Origin: UKL13-3 sp964392775
GTDB taxonomy: Bacteria > Bacteroidota > Bacteroidia > UKL13-3
Direction of reading: 5' to 3'
Assembly: GCA_964392775.1 (NCBI GenBank)
Contig: CAYMRD010000022.1
Coordinates: forward strand, 1-42,875
Length of the DNA: 42,875 bases
The first letter of the stretch is position 1; every line of letters begins with the position of its first letter. The notes under the pieces were generated by a model, which worked only from the letters and a program-made list of their open reading frames with translations, was not told the DNA's origin and made no database searches. Positions 19,333-28,079 of the stretch are shown one piece after another. Made by a program: the position numbers and the translations under genes.

Positions 19333-20001
19333 TTAAATGATATCATGGCACTCCATCATCAGCAAATGACCTTTGCTGTGTGTAATGGAAACAATACCAT
19401 CCTCCGCACATTCGTTGCTGCTGCTGGTTCGGTAGCCCAGTGTCAATGATTCGTTGTGCAGGTTGTACAAGAGGCCGCTGGTAACAACACCATCCACCGT
19501 TCCAACAGGCATTAATGAAACAGGTGTTCCCTTGGTATACCATTTTTCAAATTTGGGAGGCAGTACAAATATTCTCGAATAATCATCAATCACCACAATA
19601 TTGATTTTGGATTGATACCGAACGATGTCGGTAATATTACTCAGGTTATGATCGGCACGTCTGCCTGTAGCCCAGATGATATTCACTGCGGCATATCCTT
19701 TCTCAAGTAAATACTCAATCCCTTTTTGCAGGTCGGTTTTGTTTTGGTCGGGTGTGTGTACCACATCAATGGGCATTTGTTGCTGCACTTTTTCGAGTGC
19801 ATGTTCATGGCTGTCGAAGTCGCCTAAAAGCACATCCACTTTAATAGCTAATTCGTTTACGCGTGTAATGGCTCCATCAAGTACCACAACCAACGGACTC
19901 CATTCCAATAACTGTCCCAAAAGCTCATTTGAGCAGGCTTCTCCGTTTGCAATAATCAGGGCAGGTTCCTGTCCTTCGCGTACAATATGGTGTGATGACA
20001 T
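19333..20001 (-). CDS. Thiamine pyrophosphokinase
   Basis: Transfers pyrophosphate from ATP to thiamine, giving thiamine diphosphate in the cytoplasm. About 222 residues from ATG 20001 (MSSHHIVREGQEPALIIANG); an ATG nine codons upstream (20028) is also open, but the shorter form better fits Bacteroidota homologues. Family motifs are all present: VLLGDFDS (about 58-64 from the chosen start), TPDQNKTDLQKGIEYL (about 83-98) and ATGRRADHNLSNI (about 111-123), which bind Mg-ATP and thiamine. The C-terminal beta-sandwich has the expected GLLYNLHNESL. It stands alone, convergent with the beta-helix gene and divergent from the second receptor, consistent with a housekeeping gene. Confidence 0.92.
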   Translation of the reverse strand: MSSHHIVREGQEPALIIANGEACSNELLGQLLEWSPLVVVLDGAITRVNELAIKVDVLLGDFDSHEHALEKVQQQMPIDVVHTPDQNKTDLQKGIEYLLEKGYAAVNIIWATGRRADHNLSNITDIVRYQSKINIVVIDDYSRIFVLPPKFEKWYTKGTPVSLMPVGTVDGVVTSGLLYNLHNESLTLGYRTSSSNECAEDGIVSITHSKGHLLMMECHDII

Positions 20002-20054
20002 GGTGCGAAAATAGAAATTGCAGCTCATTTGCCATACGGTTCATTTATTTAACT

Positions 20055-20204
20055 GACTCGGGATATTGTCAATTAAACTTCTTCCATCCTCCGCAGCCCC
20101 TAATCCTAAAGGGAGTTCCGCGCACAAGTCTTTTAGAAAGTGTGCGGCTGGTCCCCGCCAGGGGCAGGGGTGCGCGAGGGCAAGTTGACAATATCCCGAT
20201 AGTC
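20055..20204. mobile_element. MITE-like element with terminal inverted repeats
   Basis: The left end GACTCGGGATATTGTCAA is mirrored by the right end TTGACAATATCCCGATAGTC. They match over about 18 bp apart from a two-base gap. The 150-bp element is noncoding and more GC-rich than its surroundings, with inner pieces (AGTTCCGCGCAC, TGTGCGGC, GGGGCAGGGG) of the kind dispersed in Bacteroidota genomes. It lies between thiamine pyrophosphokinase and the second receptor. No transposase in it. Confidence 0.6.
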
Positions 20205-20298
20205 ATTTTTATTTAAATATACCGTCCCCGATAAGGCTCGAATAATCTTATTGTATTTTTCAGCTAAAAAAACGTTACTTCACTTAACAAATCATTTC

Positions 20299-23109
20299 AT
20301 GAGGATTCAAAAACTATTACTCATATTTTGTTTACTCGTTGGTGTAACTGTACAGGCGCAGAACGCTGTTGTAAAAGGTGTAGTTAAAGATGTTAAAACC
20401 GGAGAACGCCTGATTGGTGCTACCGTTTCAATAAAAGGAACCTCGGTTGGAACCAGCACCAATTTTGATGGAGAGTTTTCCCTTAAATTAATCCAACCGC
20501 TGCCGGTTGTATTGGTTGTCAGCTATATCGGATATGCTCCGATGGAGATGAATGTGACAAGTGCTGACAAGCCATTGGATATTAAAATATCAGAAAATAC
20601 GCAAAAGCTTAAAGATGTAGAGATTCGCGATTCAAGGATTACGGCCAAGCAAAAGCAAGCACCCTTAACGATTGAAACCATGGATGCTTTGGCTATTAAG
20701 GAAACCCCGGCAGCAAATTTTTACGAAGGATTGGCACATTTAAAAGGGGTGGATTTAACATCGGCCAGTATCGGATTTAAGATTATCAATACCCGTGGGT
20801 TTAACAGCACGTCACCGGTACGGAGCTTGCAATTAATAGATGGGGTGGATAACCAAAGTCCCGGACTCAATTTTTCATTGGGGAATTTTTTAGGAGCGAG
20901 TGAACTCGATGTGCAACGGGTGGATTTGATTGTTGGGGCAAGTGGAGCCTACTACGGGCCCAATGCTTTCAACGGGGTGATCAATATGCAAACCAAAAGC
21001 CCGTTTCAGTTTCCGGGATTAAGTGCCAGTGTAAAGGTTGGGGAGCGCAGTTTGTTTGAAGGAGCCGTGCGTTTTGCCCAGGTATTTAAAAATAAGGGGG
21101 GCGAAGATAAATTTGCGTATAAGATCAATCTGTTTTATTTAAGGGCGAATGATTGGGAGGCCAACAATTATCAGCCAACATATCAGAGTAGAGACAATGA
21201 ACAAAATCCCGGAGGGTTTGATGCAGTTAATATTTATGGCGATGAATATCAGTCAAGAAACCAGCAAGCCCCCGGTTATACAACCTTTTCGGGAATGAAT
21301 CGGTTTTATCGGACGGGGTATAAGGAAGAGAGTTTGGTTGATTATAACACTCAAAATATCAAGGCTGGAACAAGTTTACATTACAAGGTTACTAAATCAC
21401 AAGAGTTGATTTATGCATTTAGTTTTGGGAGCGGAACTACCGTTTACCAAGGGGATAATCGTTTCAGTTTAAAGGATATTTTGTTTTTTCAGAACAGAGT
21501 AGAATGGCGTAAAGAAGATGATTTTTACATTAGAGCTTATGCGACCAATGAAGATGCCGGGAGCAGTTATGACGCCTATAATACCGCATTAAAATTACAG
21601 GGTTATGCTAAACGAGATGAAGACTGGAGCAGAGACTATAAGAGTCAATGGTCTTCTGAGCCAAGCTTTATACAAGATCGAATTGAGGCTTTACCGGGAA
21701 TGCCTCAAGGAAGTTATCCTTATCCTCCTAATTATATCAAAGATCGCGAGGCGTATTTGTATAATAACTATTACGACTCACTTGTATTGTATCATCAGCT
21801 CGCAGCCGAGTATGCAAATGGTGTTGATCCGGGAGTTGTATCCCGGAATTCAGAGTTGAAAGCTGCTGTTCCATATTTTGAACCCGGAACTGCACGATTT
21901 GATTCGGCATATCAATCCATCATATCTAAACGATCGTCTGATGGTGGATCCATGTTTTATGATAAGTCAGCTCTGTATCATATTATGGGGGAGAAAAAAT
22001 TTAATATCCAAACGTTTGGATTTCGAGTGGGTGCCAGCTACAGGCAATACAGGCCTAATTCGGCAGGTACTATTTTTCAGGATACAAACGGAGCTGTGAT
22101 TCGCAATTGGGAAGCTGGAGGATACTTGGGTATAGAAAAGAAACTGTTGAATGAAAAACTGAAGATTACAGGAACCGTTCGTATCGATAAAAATCAAAAT
22201 TTTGATGCGTTGATGTCTCCCGCATTATCTGCAGTGTTTGCACCTGCTAAACAGCATACGTTTCGCGTGTCTTTTTCTTCGGCCATTCGCAATCCAACAC
22301 TTACCGATCAATATTATTATCTGCCGGTTGGAAGAGCAATTTTGCTAGGCAATCTTTATGGCTTTAAAAATTTGGTTACAACGGAATCGGTACAAGCCTT
22401 CCGCGATTCCCCAATTCCATCCAGAGATACACTGCAATATTTTGATGTGGATGCTGTGAAACCGGAAAGGGTAAAGACAGTTGAGTTTGGTTATCGGGCT
22501 GATCTTTGGGAGAAAGTGTATTTGGATTTGAGTTATTATTATAGTGTGTATACCGATTTCTTAGGATACAAAATTGGGGTCGATTTAGTTATTGATACCA
22601 ATAATTTCATTCAACCATCAACGCGACTTATGCGGGTTACAACAAATTCAAAAGATGTAGTGACCACACAGGGTTTTAGTGCAGGGCTTAATTATTTCTA
22701 TCAAAAGTATCTTGGTTTTAATGGTAATTATTCGTGGAATGTATTGGATAGAGGGAATTCGGATGATCCCATTATTCCGGCATTTAATACACCGGAACAT
22801 AAATATAATATTGGTATCAGTGGACGAGATATGACCCTTAAGGTGGCAGGTAAACAATCTCATCAATGGGGGTATAATATAAACTATAAGTGGATTCAGG
22901 GATTCTTGTTTGAAGGGTCTCCTCAATTTACAGGGTTTGTTCCAACGTATGATATGGTGGATGCACAAGTGAATAAAAAAATAACATCACGGTTTAATAC
23001 AACTATCAAGCTTGGTGCAAACAATTTGTTGAACAATAAACAAATTCAGGTTTACGGTGGACCGAGGGTTGGAAGACTTATTTATTTGTCTGTTTTGGTT
23101 GAGTTATAA
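20299..23109 (+). CDS. TonB-dependent receptor with CarboxypepD_reg-like domain (second)
   Basis: 936 residues from ATG 20299 (MRIQKLLLIFCLLVG, signal peptide ending about residue 22 in VQAQ). The longer open frame from a TTG at 20251 would spoil the signal peptide. A carboxypeptidase-regulatory-like domain (about 25-100, GVVKDVKTGERLIGATVSIK) is followed by a plug (about 110-235, with NTRGFNSTSPVRSLQLIDGVDNQSPG and VDLIVGASGAYYGPNAFNGV), then the barrel to the last strand (LIYLSVLVEL). Only 55 nt separate it from the T9SS hydrolase-fold gene, with no terminator, so they form an operon: an importer paired with a surface or secreted binding/processing protein. Ligand unknown. It lacks the 11-bp TTAACA array of the first receptor. 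Confidence 0.92.
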   Translation: MRIQKLLLIFCLLVGVTVQAQNAVVKGVVKDVKTGERLIGATVSIKGTSVGTSTNFDGEFSLKLIQPLPVVLVVSYIGYAPMEMNVTSADKPLDIKISENTQKLKDVEIRDSRITAKQKQAPLTIETMDALAIKETPAANFYEGLAHLKGVDLTSASIGFKIINTRGFNSTSPVRSLQLIDGVDNQSPGLNFSLGNFLGASELDVQRVDLIVGASGAYYGPNAFNGVINMQTKSPFQFPGLSASVKVGERSLFEGAVRFAQVFKNKGGEDKFAYKINLFYLRANDWEANNYQPTYQSRDNEQNPGGFDAVNIYGDEYQSRNQQAPGYTTFSGMNRFYRTGYKEESLVDYNTQNIKAGTSLHYKVTKSQELIYAFSFGSGTTVYQGDNRFSLKDILFFQNRVEWRKEDDFYIRAYATNEDAGSSYDAYNTALKLQGYAKRDEDWSRDYKSQWSSEPSFIQDRIEALPGMPQGSYPYPPNYIKDREAYLYNNYYDSLVLYHQLAAEYANGVDPGVVSRNSELKAAVPYFEPGTARFDSAYQSIISKRSSDGGSMFYDKSALYHIMGEKKFNIQTFGFRVGASYRQYRPNSAGTIFQDTNGAVIRNWEAGGYLGIEKKLLNEKLKITGTVRIDKNQNFDALMSPALSAVFAPAKQHTFRVSFSSAIRNPTLTDQYYYLPVGRAILLGNLYGFKNLVTTESVQAFRDSPIPSRDTLQYFDVDAVKPERVKTVEFGYRADLWEKVYLDLSYYYSVYTDFLGYKIGVDLVIDTNNFIQPSTRLMRVTTNSKDVVTTQGFSAGLNYFYQKYLGFNGNYSWNVLDRGNSDDPIIPAFNTPEHKYNIGISGRDMTLKVAGKQSHQWGYNINYKWIQGFLFEGSPQFTGFVPTYDMVDAQVNKKITSRFNTTIKLGANNLLNNKQIQVYGGPRVGRLIYLSVLVEL

Positions 23110-23164
23110 TAACTTAATCAATGGTGAATTTTATTATATTGCATTACATTAATTGTTTAAAACC

Positions 23165-24679
23165 ATGAAAAAACTAGTAATACTCTCATTTATGTTAGTT
23201 GGGGCCGCATTGCTGCAGGTTTCCGCTCAAAGCCGTTATTTGGATGAGGTATTCTCATCATATACGGCAACACCTGTGATTTATGACACGAATATGTGGG
23301 TTCCCCCATTTTCGGGTAGTCCAACAAATGTAGGGCCTCGTCCTCAGTCTGGCGTGATTTATACTCCTCCTGATGAAGATACTATAACTAAACGTCCTGT
23401 TATTATATATATGCATACTGGTAGCTTTTTACCTCCCATTGTGAATCAACAAACTACCGGCAATATTAACGATTCTGCTGTTGTTGAAATGTGTAGAAGG
23501 TTTGCCAAAAGAGGATTTGTTGCTGTTGCTATTAGCAATCGTCTTGGATGGAATCCGGCAACTGACGATAATGATGTGGCTACCGGACAACTTTTGAATG
23601 CTACTTATCGTGCTTTGCAGGATGCTAAAAATGCTATTCGTTTCGTTCGTGCAAATGCCGACTCGTTTGGAGTTGATACATCACGAATTATTTTAGGTGG
23701 ACAGGGTACGGGAGGATATGCTAGTCTTGCCGCTGCAACGGTTAATAAATACTCGGAAATTACATTAGGAAAGTTCATTAATACTGTCAGTGGACAACCG
23801 TATGTTGATACAGCATTATCCGGTGACTGGAACGGTCTTGGAGGTTCTGCACTAAATATCCCAGGTGATGCAAGTATTCCTACCAATTTTCACTTTGAGT
23901 TCAACCTAGGTGGTGCAATGGGTGATTCCATTTGGTTAGAGAAAGGCGATGTGCCTATGGTTGCTTTTCACTGTTTAAATGATCCTTTTGCTCCATACGG
24001 TAGAGGTAATGTTATTGTTCCAACTACGGGACTTGTGGTTATCTCTAACGCATCGGGAGGTAAAGTGTTTATGGATAAAGCAAATCGTTTAGGTAATAAT
24101 GATTCCCTTAACGTAAGGAAATACGATGACGTGTATACCCATCAAGCGGCTATATCAAGTCAAGGTACGGCTAATTTATATACATTTAGATTTGGTCAGT
24201 TCCCTATTCAAAGTGCTCCTTGGGAGTGGTGGGATAGAACAGCCATTCAAGGAATGGGTCAAGCCGGAATTACTGCAGATTCAACATCAATGTTAACCAA
24301 TCCTGATATGAGTGAGGCCAAAGCCAAAGCTTATATTGATACCATTCAAGGATTCTTAATCCCTCGTATTGTTGTAGCTCTTAATTTACCCGGTCAAGAA
24401 AACTATTCATATATTGGTGTAGGCGTGAAAGAAGTAGCTTCTTTGAATAACAAACTTACAGTATTCCCGGTTCCTGCACATGATGTGTTGAACATCCAGT
24501 TGCCGGTTGCTATGGAGTCGGTTTCAATCCTTGATATTACCGGTCGTGTATTGTTAACCGAGCGTATGCAAGGAACACAAGGACGTATTGAAACCAGTAC
24601 TTTACATCAAGGTATTTACTTTGCTCATGTAAAAACAATGGATGGCCGTTTGGCTGTGAAACGTTTTATCGTTGAGTAA
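23165..24679 (+). CDS. T9SS-sorted alpha/beta-hydrolase-fold protein lacking the nucleophile Ser
   Basis: 504 residues from ATG 23165 (MKKLVILSFMLVGAALLQVSAQ, signal peptide). A carboxylesterase-type alpha/beta-hydrolase core spans about 55-400. It has an oxyanion-region motif (IIYMHTGSFLPP), the strand-helix pattern FAKRGFVAVAISNRLGW, and the elbow ILGGQGTGGYASL. In active esterases the elbow is G-x-S-x-G; here it reads G179-Q-G181-T-G183, so the catalytic serine is a glycine. A possible acid-bearing strand (CLNDPFAPYG) is kept. The C-terminal 80 residues form a T9SS type A sorting domain (LTVFPVPAHDVLNIQL, ILDITGRVLL, GIYFAHVKT). It is probably a surface pseudo-esterase that binds a ligand for the upstream receptor; an atypical nucleophile cannot be excluded. 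Confidence 0.85.
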   Translation: MKKLVILSFMLVGAALLQVSAQSRYLDEVFSSYTATPVIYDTNMWVPPFSGSPTNVGPRPQSGVIYTPPDEDTITKRPVIIYMHTGSFLPPIVNQQTTGNINDSAVVEMCRRFAKRGFVAVAISNRLGWNPATDDNDVATGQLLNATYRALQDAKNAIRFVRANADSFGVDTSRIILGGQGTGGYASLAAATVNKYSEITLGKFINTVSGQPYVDTALSGDWNGLGGSALNIPGDASIPTNFHFEFNLGGAMGDSIWLEKGDVPMVAFHCLNDPFAPYGRGNVIVPTTGLVVISNASGGKVFMDKANRLGNNDSLNVRKYDDVYTHQAAISSQGTANLYTFRFGQFPIQSAPWEWWDRTAIQGMGQAGITADSTSMLTNPDMSEAKAKAYIDTIQGFLIPRIVVALNLPGQENYSYIGVGVKEVASLNNKLTVFPVPAHDVLNIQLPVAMESVSILDITGRVLLTERMQGTQGRIETSTLHQGIYFAHVKTMDGRLAVKRFIVE

Positions 24680-24698
24680 ATTGAGTATTGATATTCAG

Positions 24699-24727
24699 AC
24701 AAAAGGAGGCCGAAAGCCTCCTTTTGT
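24699..24727 (+). terminator. Intrinsic terminator of the receptor/hydrolase operon
   Basis: ACAAAAGGAGGC and GCCTCCTTTTGT form a perfect 12-bp stem with loop CGAAA, 19 nt after the stop codon. Confidence 0.92.
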
Positions 24728-24801
24728 TGTTAATACGTTCGCTTAAACAAAAGGCGTGTAATTGTGGCTTGATTATTAATTTGTTATTCAACTAAAGCCT
24801 T

Positions 24802-25018
24802 ATGAAACAAATTTTCTTACTCTTGTTGGGTCTGCCTCTGATGATGGTTGCCCAAACTCAGGAATCCCACCTTGCCAATCTAAAACAACTCACATTTGGA
24901 GGCCGATAATGCCGGGGCCTGCTTTAGTCCCGATGGTAAAAAGCCGATGTTCTCATCCATCCGCAACAATGGTGATACCCGTGATACCAATTTGTTTATT
25001 GCCGATTGGATTGACTAA
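24802..25018 (+). pseudogene. 5' remnant of a TolB-like (PD40) beta-propeller protein
   Basis: ATG 24802 opens a signal peptide (MKQIFLLLLGLPLMMVAQTQ) followed by LKQLTFGGR and a stop at 24907-24909. In the +1 frame from 24905 the coding continues as DNAGACFSPDGKKPMFSS, a typical PD40 propeller repeat (FSPDGKK), until a stop at 25016-25018. A single extra base in GGAGGCCGAT explains the frameshift. Only about 72 residues remain of a protein that normally has 300 or more. The rest of 24680-25067 holds the terminator above and, at 25037-25079, short ACGGGCTT/AAGCCCGT repeats. Confidence 0.75.
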
Positions 25019-25036
25019 AGCAGACTTTATAGTACG

Positions 25037-25079
25037 GGCTTATTGCACGGGTTTATTGCACGGGCTTTTAAGCCCGTAA
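25037..25079. terminator. ACGGGCTT repeats and hairpin downstream of the histidine kinase gene
   Basis: ATTGCACGGG is repeated directly, and ACGGGCTT/AAGCCCGT forms an 8-bp hairpin just past (and touching) the minus-strand stop at 25068. It may terminate the kinase transcript but has no clean T-run. Confidence 0.4.
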
Positions 25080-26219
25080 CACGATTCTAAAAGTAGTTCC
25101 CTTATTAACCTCCGATTGTTTTACAAAAATTTTCCCCCTGTGGTATTCCTCAATAATCCGTTTGGCCAGCGACAGCCCAAGACCCCATCCTCTCTTTTTA
25201 GTGGTATAGCCGGGTTTAAAAACGGTTTTGAGTTTGGAAGGAGGGATTCCTTTTCCGGTATCGGTAATATCAATCACCACCGAATCGCCTTCGGCATGGG
25301 TTTGCATGGTGATGCTGCCTTCTCCGTTCATGGCATCAATAGCATTTTTGCAAATATTTTCGATAACCCATTCAAACAATGGAATATTCATCTGGGCTGT
25401 GAGTTCGTCTTCGTTTCGGTTCAACGTAAACTGAACCCTTTTGGAAGTTCGTATTTTCAGGTAGTTGATGCTTTCTTCCAATATGCCATCCACCAATGTA
25501 GTTTCAAGCTTGGGTGCGGAACCGATTTTAGAAAACCGCTCGGTGACCAGCTCCAGTCGTTTCACGTCTTTCTCGAGTTCCACCAGCAGTTCTTCTTGCT
25601 CGGGCTTGGGTGTTTCGCGTATCAGGTTAATCCAGCCCATTAATGAGGAAATGGGAGTACCCAGTTGATGAGCCGTTTCTTTGCTCATGCCCACCCAAAC
25701 CTGGTTTTGCTCGGCCCTGCGTGAGGAACTGAAGGCAAGATATGCCACCAAAATAAAAATGCTGATAATGCTGAGCTGGTAATACGGGTACTCTTTAAGC
25801 TGGGTAAGGATAAACGAGTTTTTATAGTACAGAAAATTATTGCGGTTATTGGCCTCATCATACAAAATAGGGATGGGTTCGTGTTGCTCCACCATCAGTG
25901 CAAGCTGTTGCTTCAGGTATTCGGGGTTATCGACCTTGGCCGAGTCGAGGTTACGGTGGGCAATAATCTGCCCCTTATCATCTACCAAAATCACCGGAAT
26001 GGTTTCATTGTCTTTGATGATATCCAGCAAAAAGGTAAAATCGCCATCGGCTTTCACCAACTGCTTGGTGGCATTGGCCCATAACAGCACTTTTTTCTCC
26101 TCCTCACGGGCCAGCTTTTTCACCAGTTTTTGGGTATACCAAAGCGAATACAAGCCAATGCATATTGCTATGATAAACAGTATCCGTTTCCACCATATTT
26201 TTTGATCGTACAGCCGCAT
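25068..26219 (-). CDS. Two-TM sensor histidine kinase
   Basis: 383 residues. TM1 is at about 12-32, a periplasmic sensing loop at 33-146 and TM2 at about 147-166. The dimerisation/phosphoacceptor motif is SKETAHQLGTPISSLMGW with His184. The N box is ENICKNAIDAM (about 285-295), G1 is DTGKGIP, then FKPGYTTKKRGWGLGLSLA (F and G2 boxes). It autophosphorylates on His and passes phosphate to a response regulator. No regulator gene is adjacent, so it is an orphan kinase; the H-box variant (AHQLGTP) is common in Bacteroidota. Divergent from the cyclase-family gene. Confidence 0.92.
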   Translation of the reverse strand: MRLYDQKIWWKRILFIIAICIGLYSLWYTQKLVKKLAREEEKKVLLWANATKQLVKADGDFTFLLDIIKDNETIPVILVDDKGQIIAHRNLDSAKVDNPEYLKQQLALMVEQHEPIPILYDEANNRNNFLYYKNSFILTQLKEYPYYQLSIISIFILVAYLAFSSSRRAEQNQVWVGMSKETAHQLGTPISSLMGWINLIRETPKPEQEELLVELEKDVKRLELVTERFSKIGSAPKLETTLVDGILEESINYLKIRTSKRVQFTLNRNEDELTAQMNIPLFEWVIENICKNAIDAMNGEGSITMQTHAEGDSVVIDITDTGKGIPPSKLKTVFKPGYTTKKRGWGLGLSLAKRIIEEYHRGKIFVKQSEVNKGTTFRIVLRA

Positions 26220-26265
26220 ATTGCTCGAATATATAGATATTGCGCTAATTATTGACTAACGAAAC

Positions 26266-27012
26266 ATGCGCGCAATTATTGAGCATCATCAAAAAAAGGT
26301 AGCGGTCCGGCTCGATGCCCCGATTGATATTTCCATTCCAATGTTTTCGGGTACAAACAATCCCAATGCGTTTGGCATTCAGCACCCGGAGTTTAAGCCT
26401 TTTGAGGCGGGGGGATTTGTAGGCTCGGTGGAGCGGGGTGGAAGTGTAAATTGCGAAAACCTGTTTTTCAATCCGCATGGAAACGGAACGCATACCGAAT
26501 GTGTTGGGCATATTTCGCGCGAACGCATCACCATCAATAATTGTCTTAAGCAGTTTATGTTTATGGCGCAGGTGGTTACGGTGAATCCTGAAGACAATTG
26601 TATCTGGAAAAAACAAATTGAAGCGCAGTTGGGTTCGGAGGTGGAAGCCTTGATTATCCGCACCCTGCCCAATGCCGAATCCAAAAGATTAAATAATTAT
26701 TCGGGCAATAATCCGGCTCATTTAGAACCGGAACTATGCACATTATTAGCTGAAAAGGGAATCAAACATTTGCTGGTTGATTTGCCTTCGGTGGATCCTG
26801 AACATGATAACGGAACGCTTACAGCTCATCACGCTTTTTGGCAATACCCCGCAAACACGCGTTTGGATGCTACCATCACCGAAATGGTGTATGTACCCGA
26901 TACGGTTGCCGATGGAACATATTTACTGAATATACAGATTGCCTCCTTGGAAACGGATGCAAGTCCGAGCAAACCTGTATTGTATACAATTTTACCTGAT
27001 ACGAACGCATGA
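26266..27012 (+). CDS. Cyclase-family (kynurenine-formamidase-like) metal hydrolase
   Basis: 248 residues. Cyclase/Kfa-family motif HGNGTHTECVGHI (His71 to about residue 83) binds the metal; a second conserved stretch is SVDPEHDNGTLTAHHAFW near 187-204. The family includes N-formylkynurenine formamidase and other amide or lactone hydrolases, so the substrate cannot be fixed: the usual HxGTHxDxPxH form is altered (Glu instead of Asp). It overlaps the following pseudouridine synthase gene by 4 nt (ATGA), implying translational coupling in a three-gene operon. Confidence 0.85.
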   Translation: MRAIIEHHQKKVAVRLDAPIDISIPMFSGTNNPNAFGIQHPEFKPFEAGGFVGSVERGGSVNCENLFFNPHGNGTHTECVGHISRERITINNCLKQFMFMAQVVTVNPEDNCIWKKQIEAQLGSEVEALIIRTLPNAESKRLNNYSGNNPAHLEPELCTLLAEKGIKHLLVDLPSVDPEHDNGTLTAHHAFWQYPANTRLDATITEMVYVPDTVADGTYLLNIQIASLETDASPSKPVLYTILPDTNA

Positions 27013-28079
27013 CAACTTATAACGAAGAAGAAACAGAAGACTTAGACGAATCGGCCGGAGAGGATTTGTACGAACACCACCGCATTGTGGTAGATAAAGG
27101 ACAAGTGCTGCTCCGCATCGACAAGTTTTTGATGCATAAAATGACCAAAGCCAGCCGGAGTAAAATTCAGGCTGCTGCTGATACGGGAAGTATTCTGGTC
27201 AATGATAAAGCGGTAAAATCAAGCTACAAGGTAAAACCCGGAGATGTGATCTCGGTGGTATTGCCGCATCCGCCTAAAGAGTCGGAGGGTATCACGCCCG
27301 AAAATATTCCACTCGAAATTATTTACGAAGATGATGATGTACTAATCGTGAATAAAGTTGCAGGCATGGTGGTGCATCCGGGATACAACAATGTAACCGG
27401 AACCTTGGTGAATGCATTGGCGTTTCACCTGAGCGATACTTCGTTTGCCAAAGACGGAAATATTCGCCCCGGATTGGTACACCGCATTGATAAAGATACA
27501 AGCGGTTTGCTGGTGGTTGCTAAAAACGAATTTGCGATGACGCATCTGGCCAAACAGTTTTTTCACCATACCATCAATCGCTCCTACATTGCTTTGGCCT
27601 GGGGCGATTTTGAAGAGGATGAAGGAACCGTTACCGGATACATCGGTCGCAGTACCCGCGACAGAAGGGTGTTTATGATGTATGATGATGAAACGGAAGG
27701 GAAGTGGAGCGTTACACATTACAAAGTGTTGGAACGCATGAACTATGTTTCCTTGATTGAGTGCAAACTTGAAACGGGACGTACACACCAGATTCGTGTA
27801 CACATGAAACATATCGGACACTCGTTGTTTTCGGACAGCACTTATGGTGGTGACCGGATTTTAAAAGGTACCACGTTCACCAAATACAAGCAGTTTGTAG
27901 ATAATTGTTTTACGCTGATGCCTCGTCAGGCGCTGCATGCACGGTCTCTTGGGTTTGTGCATCCCACAACCGGAAAGGACATGTATTTTGAAGCGCCATT
28001 GCCAAATGATTTTGCTTCGGTACTCGAAAAATGGCGTGGGTACAATAAAAATGTAATCGTTAAAAATGAGTCTGAATAA
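27009..28079 (+). CDS. RluD-type 23S rRNA pseudouridine synthase
   Basis: 356 residues. An acidic N-terminal extension (1-25) is followed by an S4 RNA-binding domain (about 32-90, RIDKFLMHKMTKASRSKIQ) and a pseudouridine synthase catalytic domain. Motif II, HRIDKDTSGLLVV, carries the catalytic Asp161. Motif III, LETGRTHQIRVHMKHIGH, is near residues 256-273. RluD family members isomerise uridines in helix 69 of 23S rRNA; RluC/RluA specificity cannot be separated by sequence inspection. It overlaps both neighbours (4 nt upstream, 14 nt downstream). Confidence 0.92.
   Translation: MTTYNEEETEDLDESAGEDLYEHHRIVVDKGQVLLRIDKFLMHKMTKASRSKIQAAADTGSILVNDKAVKSSYKVKPGDVISVVLPHPPKESEGITPENIPLEIIYEDDDVLIVNKVAGMVVHPGYNNVTGTLVNALAFHLSDTSFAKDGNIRPGLVHRIDKDTSGLLVVAKNEFAMTHLAKQFFHHTINRSYIALAWGDFEEDEGTVTGYIGRSTRDRRVFMMYDDETEGKWSVTHYKVLERMNYVSLIECKLETGRTHQIRVHMKHIGHSLFSDSTYGGDRILKGTTFTKYKQFVDNCFTLMPRQALHARSLGFVHPTTGKDMYFEAPLPNDFASVLEKWRGYNKNVIVKNESE

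Noticed and set aside
25068..26219. Histidine kinase as the phosphate sensor for the TTAACA promoters
   Set aside because: It is an orphan 10 kb away with no response regulator beside it; nothing in the sequence links it to those sites.
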